This document shows, one piece after another, positions 1 through 7,861 of a stretch of 64,000 nucleotides of DNA. Position numbers and translations under genes: made by a program. The stretch's first letter is position 1. Every line of letters starts with the position of its first letter. Source of the stretch: Neolewinella aquimaris (GTDB lineage Bacteria; Bacteroidota; Bacteroidia; Chitinophagales; Saprospiraceae); assembly GCF_014197245.1 (NCBI RefSeq), contig NZ_JACIFF010000008.1, positions 1-64,000 on the forward strand, written 5' to 3'. A model generated the notes under the pieces. The model ran no database searches. It was not told the origin of the DNA and worked only from the letters and a program-made list of their open reading frames with translations.

Positions 1-430
1 GGTTTACCCAACGCGCCTTATTCACGACCCAGCCGTTCGAGGATTTTTCAGGTATATACGGACGATTAGCCGAGCTCTTTGGCGTACAATTGGTCTGATT
101 ACGTGTACACCTTACCTGGGGAACTGCTGCCTACAATTAAGCCCGTCACTTCTTTAGCCTGGAAGTCAGGTCCGTAAATGATGCTTTTATTTAGATTAAG
201 CTGAAGGTCATAGGCGGTGACCCACTCGTTGACCGCAGCGATGTCACCGAACCGAATCGGTGTTTCCTTGCTGCTAAAGGTCATATCGTCGGCGTAGCGG
301 GTGTATGGTCAACGAAGCAGGTTGGCCCGACTAGGGTGCTATAATGACCGGTGAACAAGACTTGCAGGTTCTAGCCGTAGATCGGCAAACTGCCTTGCTT
401 TAGGAACAATAGAGGTGGGATACATTGCAT
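1..430 (-). pseudogene. decayed reverse transcriptase (retron-like) fragment
   Basis: The reading frame from 308 down to 99 encodes a recognisable reverse-transcriptase palm: YTRYADDMTFSS, carrying the catalytic YADD, followed about 50 residues later by KEVTGLIVG, the motif that follows the palm in retron-type RTs. A TGA lies in frame just before the motif (309-311) and a TAA ends the frame at 99. Degenerate text that could descend from the APTS motif lies about 20 bases further upstream, far too close for an intact RT, so a segment has probably been deleted. Flanking sequence down to base 1 and up to about 430 has no long frame. The YADDMTFS wording fits retron or retron-like RTs better than group II intron or RT-Cas1 enzymes, but the fragment is too short to settle that. 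It lies downstream of the NACHT gene on the same strand. The outer limits are approximate. Confidence 0.6.
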
Positions 431-436
431 GGCCTA

Positions 437-3139
437 TTAAACGAGGTCGCGCTTTTTCACTAGCGAGTACTTGGGCAGTGGCCTATCACACATACTGATC
501 AAAAAGTCATTTTTAGGAGCAAGTTGGGAATTCTGGGATAAAAAATTCCATGTAAAATTGTCGGTATCTGCATTTACCGCAAACATGGCATTGTTTATCA
601 GGGCGCAGAAAAACTTAGTTTCAAAGAATGAGGAATGCCTCAAGTCCGCTTCAGATAGGTTTGTATATTCTAAGATTGCATAATCTAAGTTGACCTTTAC
701 AAAGTTCGCACCTCTGAAGTCTTGATCAGACATATCTAAATGAGATAGATCGATTTCATGACTCTCAATTGTTCTGGATCTCCAATACCTTTGCTTTACT
801 GCCAGTCCAATTAGTTCACTTAAAGACCATTTATAATACTGCCCTTCGTCAACATCATTTCTATTCAAAATCGATCGATCTGTATATCCAACTAGTTCTC
901 CCGCTACCAGAAGGTACGGAATAAGGCAGTTCAAGCCTCTTTCCATAGGCGAAGGAACTTCACTCAAACTGCGATCAATATCATATACAAAATGACTACT
1001 CTGTATTTCGGCAAGGATAAAAGTGCAGAAACTTTGGAATTTTCGCTTACGCTCGTTTGGATATTTATCATTTTCACTTTGATCGAGCCATAGCCTGAGA
1101 TCGGTACTAATTTGAAACATGGTAGCCTCTGGCGGTACATCAAGACCGAAAATTCTATTCCATTCGCCAGAAATAGGCTGTTCTATTAATAATTCAACCT
1201 TTTTAAATAAGTACTTAGCGAGGAAAGCACTGTAAGCAGCTTCGTGGTAGAACGTCAGCTTCCCACCATCATCAGCATCAAAATAGAATGCAATTTGAAG
1301 AAAACTTCTTTTGTCCTCAGCCCAAACGGTGCCGTCAACGAATTTTTCAAGCGGCACACACGGATACTTAACAAGATCAATACCTTCACCACTTTTGTAC
1401 TGTATGCCAGCTAATTCCTCCATTATTTCGGTAAAATCATGTCGGCTTCCTTCCCTAGCGAACAGGGATTTTAGCGCTGGAATCCTTCGCTCGGAAGCCC
1501 TCCACCTTGACCTGTATATGGTATCCAATATTTCTTCGTAGTAACTGATTCCACTATACAGACTTGGTTGCTGCTCACCAAACCGTTTAGCTAGATAAAG
1601 TGTGAAAGCTTTGATAAGATAGTAGGGATGCTTTGCAAAATCTGCTACTAGGGGACTTTCTTTGAAAAACCTTAATAAGTCTGCATGAATTGACGCATAT
1701 TCATCTAACGTAGGATTTTTGGGCAATTCGAGGCTGTTTACCTCTCGACGTAAATCACTGTGTTGTAAATTTTGTTGAGGAGGTAGCTGCACATAATTCA
1801 GGACTTTATTTATTATGGCTTCCCTTTGTTCATCACCCAGGTCAGCCAGCCTCACGACAATAACCTTTTTCGTTCTCGCGCAGATATTATCTAAGTTCAG
1901 CAACCCACTCCTAATTGTAACTATCATTCGAGATTTAGCAGGAACATTTTTTAGCAGAGACAGTAATAGACTTTCAACAGTATCTTTTATGTTATCATTG
2001 TCGCCTCGCTCTAAGGAGATCTCATCAAGACCGTCACAAACTATTAGTGATCTATCCAAACTCTTCGGAATATATATAGAAGAACTGTTTCTTTCCTCCT
2101 GAAAAATTGTTTGAACTGAAATAATAAAATTTTTTCCCTTATTTCCATTTTCACGATTATTTATAATATCACCCAATTCTATCCGGTCTGGATCAGCTGC
2201 AATATCGGCGTACAAAATTTCATGTAAGCCTGGATATTCAATATTCCAGCGAGCTTGAACAAAAGTTGAAGCAAAATGCTTGCAAAATGTAGATTTCCCC
2301 TGGCCAGGCTTCCCCTCAACGATACACATTTTAATATCTTTCAAATCCGGGTGCCCTGAAAGCCAGGTATTTATGAAGGCGGTCAGATTATTGCTAACGA
2401 TGGCTGAACTGCTTTCGGACGAGGAAAGATATGCGGCAGGAATCCACTTAGAACTGCCCCCCAAATCTCTTAGCAGAATTTGCGAGACAGATTCTTTAAA
2501 TATTTCAAACTCTGGTTCAATATAGAAGTCACTAGTATTTGCCTTCAGAATTGCTATTTGCCCCCTAAACACAGAAAATTGATCCCGAGGTAGGGATCGA
2601 ATCAAACTGTAATATTCATCCTTGCCCTCTGCTAATCCTGCTACTTTCCTAGCAGGACTTTCAAGGTATTCGGATAGCTTAGATAACGTATCTGTGTTAC
2701 CCCTCATGAAATCCAGCCAATAATATGGCACCCAAGTACTTAAAGACGTTTGGACTTGCTCACGATCGTATTCACTATTTGAAGAGATGCGTTTACTACA
2801 TATTTTAATCAAATTAATGACAATGGGCTCATTTGAGAAATTGTCCGGATTGAATGAATTGATGGATATTTCATTTGCTTGATGCTCAAAAAAGCGCGAA
2901 AGCTCGTCAGCAAGCGTTAAATCAAAGTTCTCATTGGCCGCCCAAACCACCTGTAGATTTAAGCTGGAAGTCTTGACCCGTAAAGCAATCAATACGGCTC
3001 CCAAAATGCTTTCTTGAAGTGCTTCGGCAGGATCGCTTATAGTTAGGTAGCGCAGTTTTAACTTGGCAGCAAGGGTTTCGGCCAATTTAGCAGTTTCTGC
3101 TACCGCTTTTATACCAGCGCACAGTTCCAAAATCATCAT
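437..3139 (-). CDS. NACHT/STAND-type NTPase with C-terminal pentapeptide repeats, last gene of the type III-B operon
   Basis: This 900-residue protein has a Walker A motif GKPGQGKST (276-284), a NACHT-style Walker B VCDGLDE (367-373, with the extra acidic residues typical of NACHT rather than AAA proteins) and a sensor arginine in MIVTIRS (about 410). Residues about 796-853 contain pentapeptide repeats (for example DFRGANF, NLSEADLRHSSF). The N-terminal 200 residues match no effector domain I recognise. NACHT NTPases of bacteria are known antiphage sensors that oligomerise on recognising a phage product. The start lies 12 bp after the cas6 stop on the same strand, so it is probably co-transcribed with the CRISPR genes. 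Base composition is visibly more AT-rich than its neighbours, suggesting separate acquisition. Tandem ATGs at 3139 and 3136 make the exact start uncertain. The NTPase assignment is firm; the defence role is inferred. Confidence 0.8.
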   Translation of the reverse strand: MMILELCAGIKAVAETAKLAETLAAKLKLRYLTISDPAEALQESILGAVLIALRVKTSSLNLQVVWAANENFDLTLADELSRFFEHQANEISINSFNPDNFSNEPIVINLIKICSKRISSNSEYDREQVQTSLSTWVPYYWLDFMRGNTDTLSKLSEYLESPARKVAGLAEGKDEYYSLIRSLPRDQFSVFRGQIAILKANTSDFYIEPEFEIFKESVSQILLRDLGGSSKWIPAAYLSSSESSSAIVSNNLTAFINTWLSGHPDLKDIKMCIVEGKPGQGKSTFCKHFASTFVQARWNIEYPGLHEILYADIAADPDRIELGDIINNRENGNKGKNFIISVQTIFQEERNSSSIYIPKSLDRSLIVCDGLDEISLERGDNDNIKDTVESLLLSLLKNVPAKSRMIVTIRSGLLNLDNICARTKKVIVVRLADLGDEQREAIINKVLNYVQLPPQQNLQHSDLRREVNSLELPKNPTLDEYASIHADLLRFFKESPLVADFAKHPYYLIKAFTLYLAKRFGEQQPSLYSGISYYEEILDTIYRSRWRASERRIPALKSLFAREGSRHDFTEIMEELAGIQYKSGEGIDLVKYPCVPLEKFVDGTVWAEDKRSFLQIAFYFDADDGGKLTFYHEAAYSAFLAKYLFKKVELLIEQPISGEWNRIFGLDVPPEATMFQISTDLRLWLDQSENDKYPNERKRKFQSFCTFILAEIQSSHFVYDIDRSLSEVPSPMERGLNCLIPYLLVAGELVGYTDRSILNRNDVDEGQYYKWSLSELIGLAVKQRYWRSRTIESHEIDLSHLDMSDQDFRGANFVKVNLDYAILEYTNLSEADLRHSSFFETKFFCALINNAMFAVNADTDNFTWNFLSQNSQLAPKNDFLISMCDRPLPKYSLVKKRDLV

Positions 3140-3151
3140 CTCAAAATAATT

Positions 3152-3883
3152 TTATTTAGATAGGCTAACTTTAGCTAAAGAATTCTGCAGATTTTTATAT
3201 TGAAAACTGCTGCACACCTCCCCAAAACCAAAACTGTGGCAGCGGCCGAGGCCGAGGCCGTAGGGGGGGAGGAAATTGGCTTCGGCCACTGCGTCGAAAG
3301 CGATGAACTTATTGTTGTGCCACTGGATGCGCTTTACTCTATCCTGCCGCAGCACTCTTGCTACGATGCGCATGCGGTCGGCAGTCGCAATACCGGCGGC
3401 TTCCGCCAGAGCCCTCAGGTGCCCGGTAAGGCAGCGGTCCAATACAAACCGACGGGCTACTTCGTTGCCTTCCTGTTTTTTCCAGTCCAGGTAGTTTTCT
3501 TTGTTCAGGGCCATCCATTGGTACAAGCCGAAGGGTTGCGGCGTACGCGTAATTTCCGGATCCCAATTTTTCATTTCAAGCCGGTAATCAGCTGTATGGT
3601 GGGGCGTGCCGGCTATCGTGAGGGTGTCCGGCAAGACGGGCAACAGGTGGCGTATCACGGCATCCGCCCCGCTCCCCATTCCGACGATGCACCCGCGACC
3701 CCGCCGCACCGCAAACCTGATCATGGGATAGGTATTGGAATATTTGGTGACTCCGGCTTCACTATTGTCGTGACCGTGGAAAAGGTGATGCCCCAATCCC
3801 ACGACTTCCACGATGGATGCCCGGAATGCCCGTATATCTGATGGATGCAGGGGGAAATTGAATGTCAGGGTGGTAAGTTGCAT
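3152..3883 (-). CDS. cas6: CRISPR-associated endoribonuclease Cas6 (Cas6b type)
   Basis: Cas6 cuts the CRISPR precursor RNA in the repeat to give guide RNAs. The 243-residue protein starts MQLTTLTFNFPLHPSD, has the early segment VVGLGHHLFHGHDN, conserved in the Bacteroidota Cas6b N-terminal domain, and ends in a glycine-rich loop GLGLGRCHSFGFGEV typical of RAMP-fold Cas6 proteins. Several histidines in the N-terminal half could serve in catalysis. I place the start at 3883, because the longer frame would run back into the cmr6 gene; this leaves 13 bp after the cmr6 stop. It sits between cmr6 and the NACHT NTPase. The presence of Cas6 implies that a CRISPR array exists elsewhere, since none lies in this window. 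Confidence 0.8.
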   Translation of the reverse strand: MQLTTLTFNFPLHPSDIRAFRASIVEVVGLGHHLFHGHDNSEAGVTKYSNTYPMIRFAVRRGRGCIVGMGSGADAVIRHLLPVLPDTLTIAGTPHHTADYRLEMKNWDPEITRTPQPFGLYQWMALNKENYLDWKKQEGNEVARRFVLDRCLTGHLRALAEAAGIATADRMRIVARVLRQDRVKRIQWHNNKFIAFDAVAEANFLPPYGLGLGRCHSFGFGEVCSSFQYKNLQNSLAKVSLSK

Positions 3884-3896
3884 GGCATAGAGGAGC

Positions 3897-5189
3897 TTAG
3901 AAAAGGGGAATAAATTTGTTAGTCTCGAGGATGATTTCTCTGACATTCGGCGGCCGGCCGTTCACCTGCTTGATAATCACTTCGCCCCAGTCTCCTACCT
4001 TAGGTACATCGGGGAAAAAGTATCCGAAACTCAGTGGATGATCCCAATCGGCAACGTGTAGCTTTACCGTGAGCTGGCGATTTTCCACCGATAATATCCG
4101 TGCGGGAAACTTTCGCCCGCGCTTAAGCTGTCTGAGTTCCGCCGGTTCGGGCGGCGTATAGCCGGAAGTCGCCGCCTGCCGTGGGGAAACTGTAGTGGTA
4201 GGCGACACTATCGCCGTTGCAGCCTCATTTTGCGGGGACGCAGGAGCAACGTCCTTCGTTAAAGGCCGTGTATCCCGGAAGCGGCCGTAACCGACATTGG
4301 TTTTAGCGCCGGCCCCGTGGTCCAACAGTAAGCGGTAACAAAGTTGCTCGAGTTGCTCCGCGCTCAGCAAATACTTCGGTGTACCGTCCGCGTTTTTCTC
4401 CTTCGCGTATTTCGCGCAAAAGGTGAAAGTAAAGGTGACCCCCGGCATAACCTTGAGTAGTTGAATTGGATTCGGTTCCGACATGTGTCTGGGAATCAAA
4501 CTGGTCTCCTTCGTATGCGGTGTGATGAAGTCCGGTCCCATCAGGTTTGCCGGACGCGTCTTCCCGTCGCGATCTCTCTTTGACTCTATACCCGTTACTA
4601 CGGCGTCGTGACAGATAAAGCGGTTCGTGACGGGGATTTTTTCGTTGTTGGAATCAGTCCCCTCAAAAATTTCGGCTTCCACATTATCAATGAAAGCATC
4701 GGTTATTTGATCTACAGGCAGTCCGCAGGCGAGCAGAACCTCCCTCATATACGCACGCTTGTATGCAACGAGCGGTTCCAGTGATGCGGCGGTTCGATCC
4801 TTTTGTGCAATTCGACGGAGGTCGAGTCGGGGAAACGCGCTACGCAGTACTCCCTTTACCGAAGAGCCGGGTATCGTAGGCAGACCGGTAGTGTGATCGA
4901 AGTAGAACCCGATCTTCGTGGCCCCCTTAGCGGCAATTTCGTGGGCGTATCCGGTCCCCACCAATAGTCCAGGATATTCCGTTATCAACGGAATCGTAAA
5001 ATATCCCGGCAGTTGGGAAAGCTCCCTGTAAGCGGTGACTACGGAGTATTCATTCAGGCGAAAGCCATAAATTGGCTTATGCTTTCTAGCAAAAAATACT
5101 TCGTCTGATTCCTTGTTGTCCCGTTTTGATTCCCAGAATCCATCAAAGTAGTTGCGGTAGAAGCTCAGCCCTAAATTTGCGGTACTCAT
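3897..5189 (-). CDS. cmr6: type III-B RAMP protein Cmr6 with extra C-terminal domain
   Basis: Cmr6 caps the backbone of the Cmr effector complex near the 3' end of the guide RNA. The signature GLPTIPGSSVKGVLRSAFP lies near residues 100-120, and a late glycine-rich RAMP segment, GAGAKTNVGYGRF, lies near residue 290. After a Pro/Thr/Gln-rich linker there is an extra domain of about 85 residues (roughly 345-430) beginning at RGRKFPARIL, with alternating hydrophobic residues ending in VGDWGEVIIKQV; it reads like a small beta-barrel (OB/S1-like), which is my inference. At 430 residues it is longer than compact Cmr6 proteins. The start lies 2 bp after the cmr5 stop. Confidence 0.88.
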   Translation of the reverse strand: MSTANLGLSFYRNYFDGFWESKRDNKESDEVFFARKHKPIYGFRLNEYSVVTAYRELSQLPGYFTIPLITEYPGLLVGTGYAHEIAAKGATKIGFYFDHTTGLPTIPGSSVKGVLRSAFPRLDLRRIAQKDRTAASLEPLVAYKRAYMREVLLACGLPVDQITDAFIDNVEAEIFEGTDSNNEKIPVTNRFICHDAVVTGIESKRDRDGKTRPANLMGPDFITPHTKETSLIPRHMSEPNPIQLLKVMPGVTFTFTFCAKYAKEKNADGTPKYLLSAEQLEQLCYRLLLDHGAGAKTNVGYGRFRDTRPLTKDVAPASPQNEAATAIVSPTTTVSPRQAATSGYTPPEPAELRQLKRGRKFPARILSVENRQLTVKLHVADWDHPLSFGYFFPDVPKVGDWGEVIIKQVNGRPPNVREIILETNKFIPLF

Positions 5190-5191
5190 AC

Positions 5192-5731
5192 TTACTCTAA
5201 TTTGAAGGTGCGGATGGCGAGCTTTACGGCGACAGCGGCATCAAGCAGGTGGGTTCTGAGCTCGCTGATATCTCGCTCCCTCTTCGAAATAGCGATGGCT
5301 GCTTCGAACACCAGTTTGTCCGTGCGATCGCTCGTGATTCGTTCGTATTGACTAGCCTGTAGGACATGTTTTACAGTGGGGCTCAGGCTGCTGGCATCGC
5401 TACACACCACGGCGTGCAGGATGTTGAGCAGAGCGCGGGGATTTTCCTGCTTGCCAGCATTTCCCCGACCGGCATTGGTGGCTTCGGCGGCGCCCGCTTG
5501 TGCATCGTCGTGTTCGACCGGCGTCCGTGCCGCTAATTTTTCCTTCCGGTTTTCCACCTTTTTGTCGGCAAACACAGCAAGCGTCGGCAACAGTCCCATT
5601 TGCATAACCGAGGCACCGAAGGAAGAAATATAACCCTGGTATTCTTTCTGAATTGGCTCCCCTCTAGGCGATAGTTCTGCTTTGACTGCGGCGTACGCCT
5701 GCGGCAATAGTTTATTTATCCGGTCTTTCAT
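5192..5731 (-). CDS. cmr5: type III-B small subunit Cmr5
   Basis: Cmr5 is the small alpha-helical subunit that lines the inner filament of the Cmr complex. The protein of 179 residues is helix-rich and has the family segment GYISSFGASVMQMGLLPTLAVFAD, read here in two parts (GYISSFGASVMQMG, then LLPTLAVFAD). A charged, low-complexity insertion (KLAARTPVEHDDAQAGAAEAT and following) separates this from a second helical half containing PRALLNILHAVV. I choose the ATG at 5731, 4 bp after the cmr4 stop; the longer frame would overlap cmr4. It lies in order between cmr4 and cmr6. Confidence 0.85.
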   Translation of the reverse strand: MKDRINKLLPQAYAAVKAELSPRGEPIQKEYQGYISSFGASVMQMGLLPTLAVFADKKVENRKEKLAARTPVEHDDAQAGAAEATNAGRGNAGKQENPRALLNILHAVVCSDASSLSPTVKHVLQASQYERITSDRTDKLVFEAAIAISKRERDISELRTHLLDAAVAVKLAIRTFKLE

Positions 5732-5735
5732 AAAC

Positions 5736-6635
5736 CTATAGTTTGATCCATTTGCAAAGTCCCTGCCCGACCGTGGCATTGCCGCCAATCTGTACCAAGT
5801 GGTTATGGCTGGCCAGTCCCGCTTCCAGTAAATCTTGCTCCTCGACCATTGCCGTGACGGGACAGTAAAAGCGTGTTTCCCGCGGCACTATTTCCTCGTA
5901 CCAGAGGTTTACACTGATGCCGTTATTTAAGCTGTTGCGGGCGACGGTCGGTAGCTCCTTCGCCAGTCGCTGAAAATCGTCTACGTGGAGTACCGCCAGA
6001 CGCTTGCCGAATATCGACTCCAACGCCGTTTCGTCCTCGAGAGCACTCGATGCTTGGTGCCCCTGGTGTTCTTCGAGTTGGACCTTTCCCCGGTCCTCAC
6101 CGAAGTATTTTGGTTCCCCCTTGCGAACCGATCTTCCCATTTCGGCGATTTGCCGAAGCCCCTCCATACCTTCAGGAGTCACACCATGAAGCTCACAGTC
6201 GTCGAGCATTTCCTGTACCAAGGGAGGGGTAGTGGCCAGATAGTAGAGGTCGCGATCACTCCTGATCGGAAGAGCGATCAGCTTGGCTTCGTAAAAGATG
6301 TAATTCCCCTGAGCGGGCTGTCTGGCAGCAGTTGGCTTACCCGTTGGGTTGGGCTGTTCTGCTCCGGCTTCGTCGTTGTGTTCGCCCGCAAGGGCCTCGA
6401 CTTGCGCCTTACCGTCCGCCCCACCCCCGAAAATAGTAAGGACGTTGGCACTGTTGGCATTACCGCTTTCAAATAGCTCCCGCAGACTCCCCTTTATGCT
6501 GGAGGCAAATATGGTTGGCAAATCCGTTACCGAATCGCGCTGTACGTGTTTATCGATGATTCCGAAGTTGGCATCTCCCGCCCCCGGGTGGAGGTTGGTG
6601 AGCGCACGGAGGAGGTAAATTTGGGTATGTTTCAT
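5736..6635 (-). CDS. cmr4: type III-B backbone RAMP protein Cmr4 (target RNA nuclease subunit)
   Basis: Cmr4 forms the repeated backbone of the complex and cuts bound target RNA at 6-nt intervals. The N-terminus LTNLHPGAGDANFGIIDKHVQRD has the standard Cmr4 opening; Asp28 in GIID aligns with the catalytic Asp of characterised Cmr4 proteins, so target cleavage is probably retained. The next segment, LPTIFASSIKGSLRELFE, is the RAMP helix motif. The C-terminus IGGNATVGQGLCKW carries the glycine-rich loop. I choose the ATG at 6635, which overlaps the cmr3 stop as ATGA, a common sign of translational coupling; an alternative ATG lies 12 bases upstream. Length is 299 residues, normal for the family. 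Confidence 0.92.
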   Translation of the reverse strand: MKHTQIYLLRALTNLHPGAGDANFGIIDKHVQRDSVTDLPTIFASSIKGSLRELFESGNANSANVLTIFGGGADGKAQVEALAGEHNDEAGAEQPNPTGKPTAARQPAQGNYIFYEAKLIALPIRSDRDLYYLATTPPLVQEMLDDCELHGVTPEGMEGLRQIAEMGRSVRKGEPKYFGEDRGKVQLEEHQGHQASSALEDETALESIFGKRLAVLHVDDFQRLAKELPTVARNSLNNGISVNLWYEEIVPRETRFYCPVTAMVEEQDLLEAGLASHNHLVQIGGNATVGQGLCKWIKL

Positions 6636-7861
6636 AGCGCAGTGCAATAATTGTAGCCAATTTGATGAAAGGCAGTTTCGGATTCAATGAGATATTTAAG
6701 CTCGGTGACCTTATCAGCAGGCAGGAGGATGATACCGCCGCGTTCGAGCAAGGTGAAGCGGCGACTCTGACTTCGGCCCTTAGAATCGTAGGTCCCCTGC
6801 TTCCGCGCCTTATCGTACCGGTGATTGACCAAAAAGAAATTCCGGGTTTTCCCTAGTTCAGTAGTAAAGAATCGAAAGGGGCGGGTTTTAGCCACCACGA
6901 ATCCACCAAGTTTCTCTATTGTCTCCTTTGCGATGTAAGTATCACTAAGTAATAATACCCGGGACATACCCTGCGGAACTTCTGGAATTGACTTATGGTA
7001 CTGGGGAGCGACAAACAGTCCGTCCAAACTACCTTCCTTTACCTCGAATACGGTCATTTTGAATGTGGATTTCTCACCTCCCATATTCACGACGGTATCC
7101 GATAGCGGCCGGTAGTTCTGGACGTCCGAATCATCAACCTCAACCCGTAGAATGAAATGGTATCTCGGGCCCGAGTTCAGATCATTCGCTGCGTTGGCAT
7201 ATGCACTCACTCCATTGCGAGCGAACGTCTGTCGGAACATACCTTCCTGGTTGAATTCCTCCTCGGTCTGCCCCGGCCGGGGAGCCCTCCAACGTTGTCG
7301 GTTGGTAACCTTTATCCCAACCTGACTGGTCGATGTGAAAAAATCCTCAAGACTTTTCTTAGATGTACCCGAGGCAAATTGAGTGGATAAATCGTGCTTT
7401 GGATCGAAATTTTCTAACGTGTAGCCACCCTTACCACTGCCGGTCTCGGTTTCGGTCCCTTTCCACCGCAATGGATCACCGTCCCTGCCCACCTCATCAT
7501 CAAGGGGGTGTGGTTGCCAACGGTTACCGGCTTCGTCTCCAATCAGTAGCGGAGAAAGTCCCCGAATTACTCCGAATGAATTCGGAGTTCTTGCCGCGTC
7601 AAATCCGACATCTCCGACCAATTCAGTGGCGCGGTTCCGTTGCTCCGCAGAGGCGCTGGGTGGCAGCAATGCATTGTTTCGCGTAAGCACTTCCTGCCGT
7701 AGCATGCCCAGCAGAGAGGTTTGTTGGGGAAGATCAGCCGTGCGTACCAAATAGCTTCGGCGCCGGGGGTCCGCAGTTCCGTCGCCTCCAAACACTACCT
7801 CTCGACCGAAGAAGAATTTTCCTATCGGCTCCAGTTTGATCTCAAGTATCCTACTACTCAT
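6632..7861 (-). CDS. cmr3: type III-B RAMP protein Cmr3
   Basis: Cmr3 pairs with Cas10 at the foot of the Cmr complex and binds the 5' tag of the guide RNA. The N-terminus LEPIGKFFFGREVVFGG followed by SYLVRTADLPQQTSLLGMLR is typical of Bacteroidota Cmr3. The protein has 409 residues. The start overlaps the end of cas10 by 8 bp and its stop overlaps the cmr4 start by 4 bp. No enzymatic motif is expected or seen. Confidence 0.87.
   Translation of the reverse strand: MSSRILEIKLEPIGKFFFGREVVFGGDGTADPRRRSYLVRTADLPQQTSLLGMLRQEVLTRNNALLPPSASAEQRNRATELVGDVGFDAARTPNSFGVIRGLSPLLIGDEAGNRWQPHPLDDEVGRDGDPLRWKGTETETGSGKGGYTLENFDPKHDLSTQFASGTSKKSLEDFFTSTSQVGIKVTNRQRWRAPRPGQTEEEFNQEGMFRQTFARNGVSAYANAANDLNSGPRYHFILRVEVDDSDVQNYRPLSDTVVNMGGEKSTFKMTVFEVKEGSLDGLFVAPQYHKSIPEVPQGMSRVLLLSDTYIAKETIEKLGGFVVAKTRPFRFFTTELGKTRNFFLVNHRYDKARKQGTYDSKGRSQSRRFTLLERGGIILLPADKVTELKYLIESETAFHQIGYNYCTAL

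Noticed and set aside
3200-3841. 213-residue plus-strand frame
   Set aside because: Antisense shadow of cas6, which has clear family motifs.
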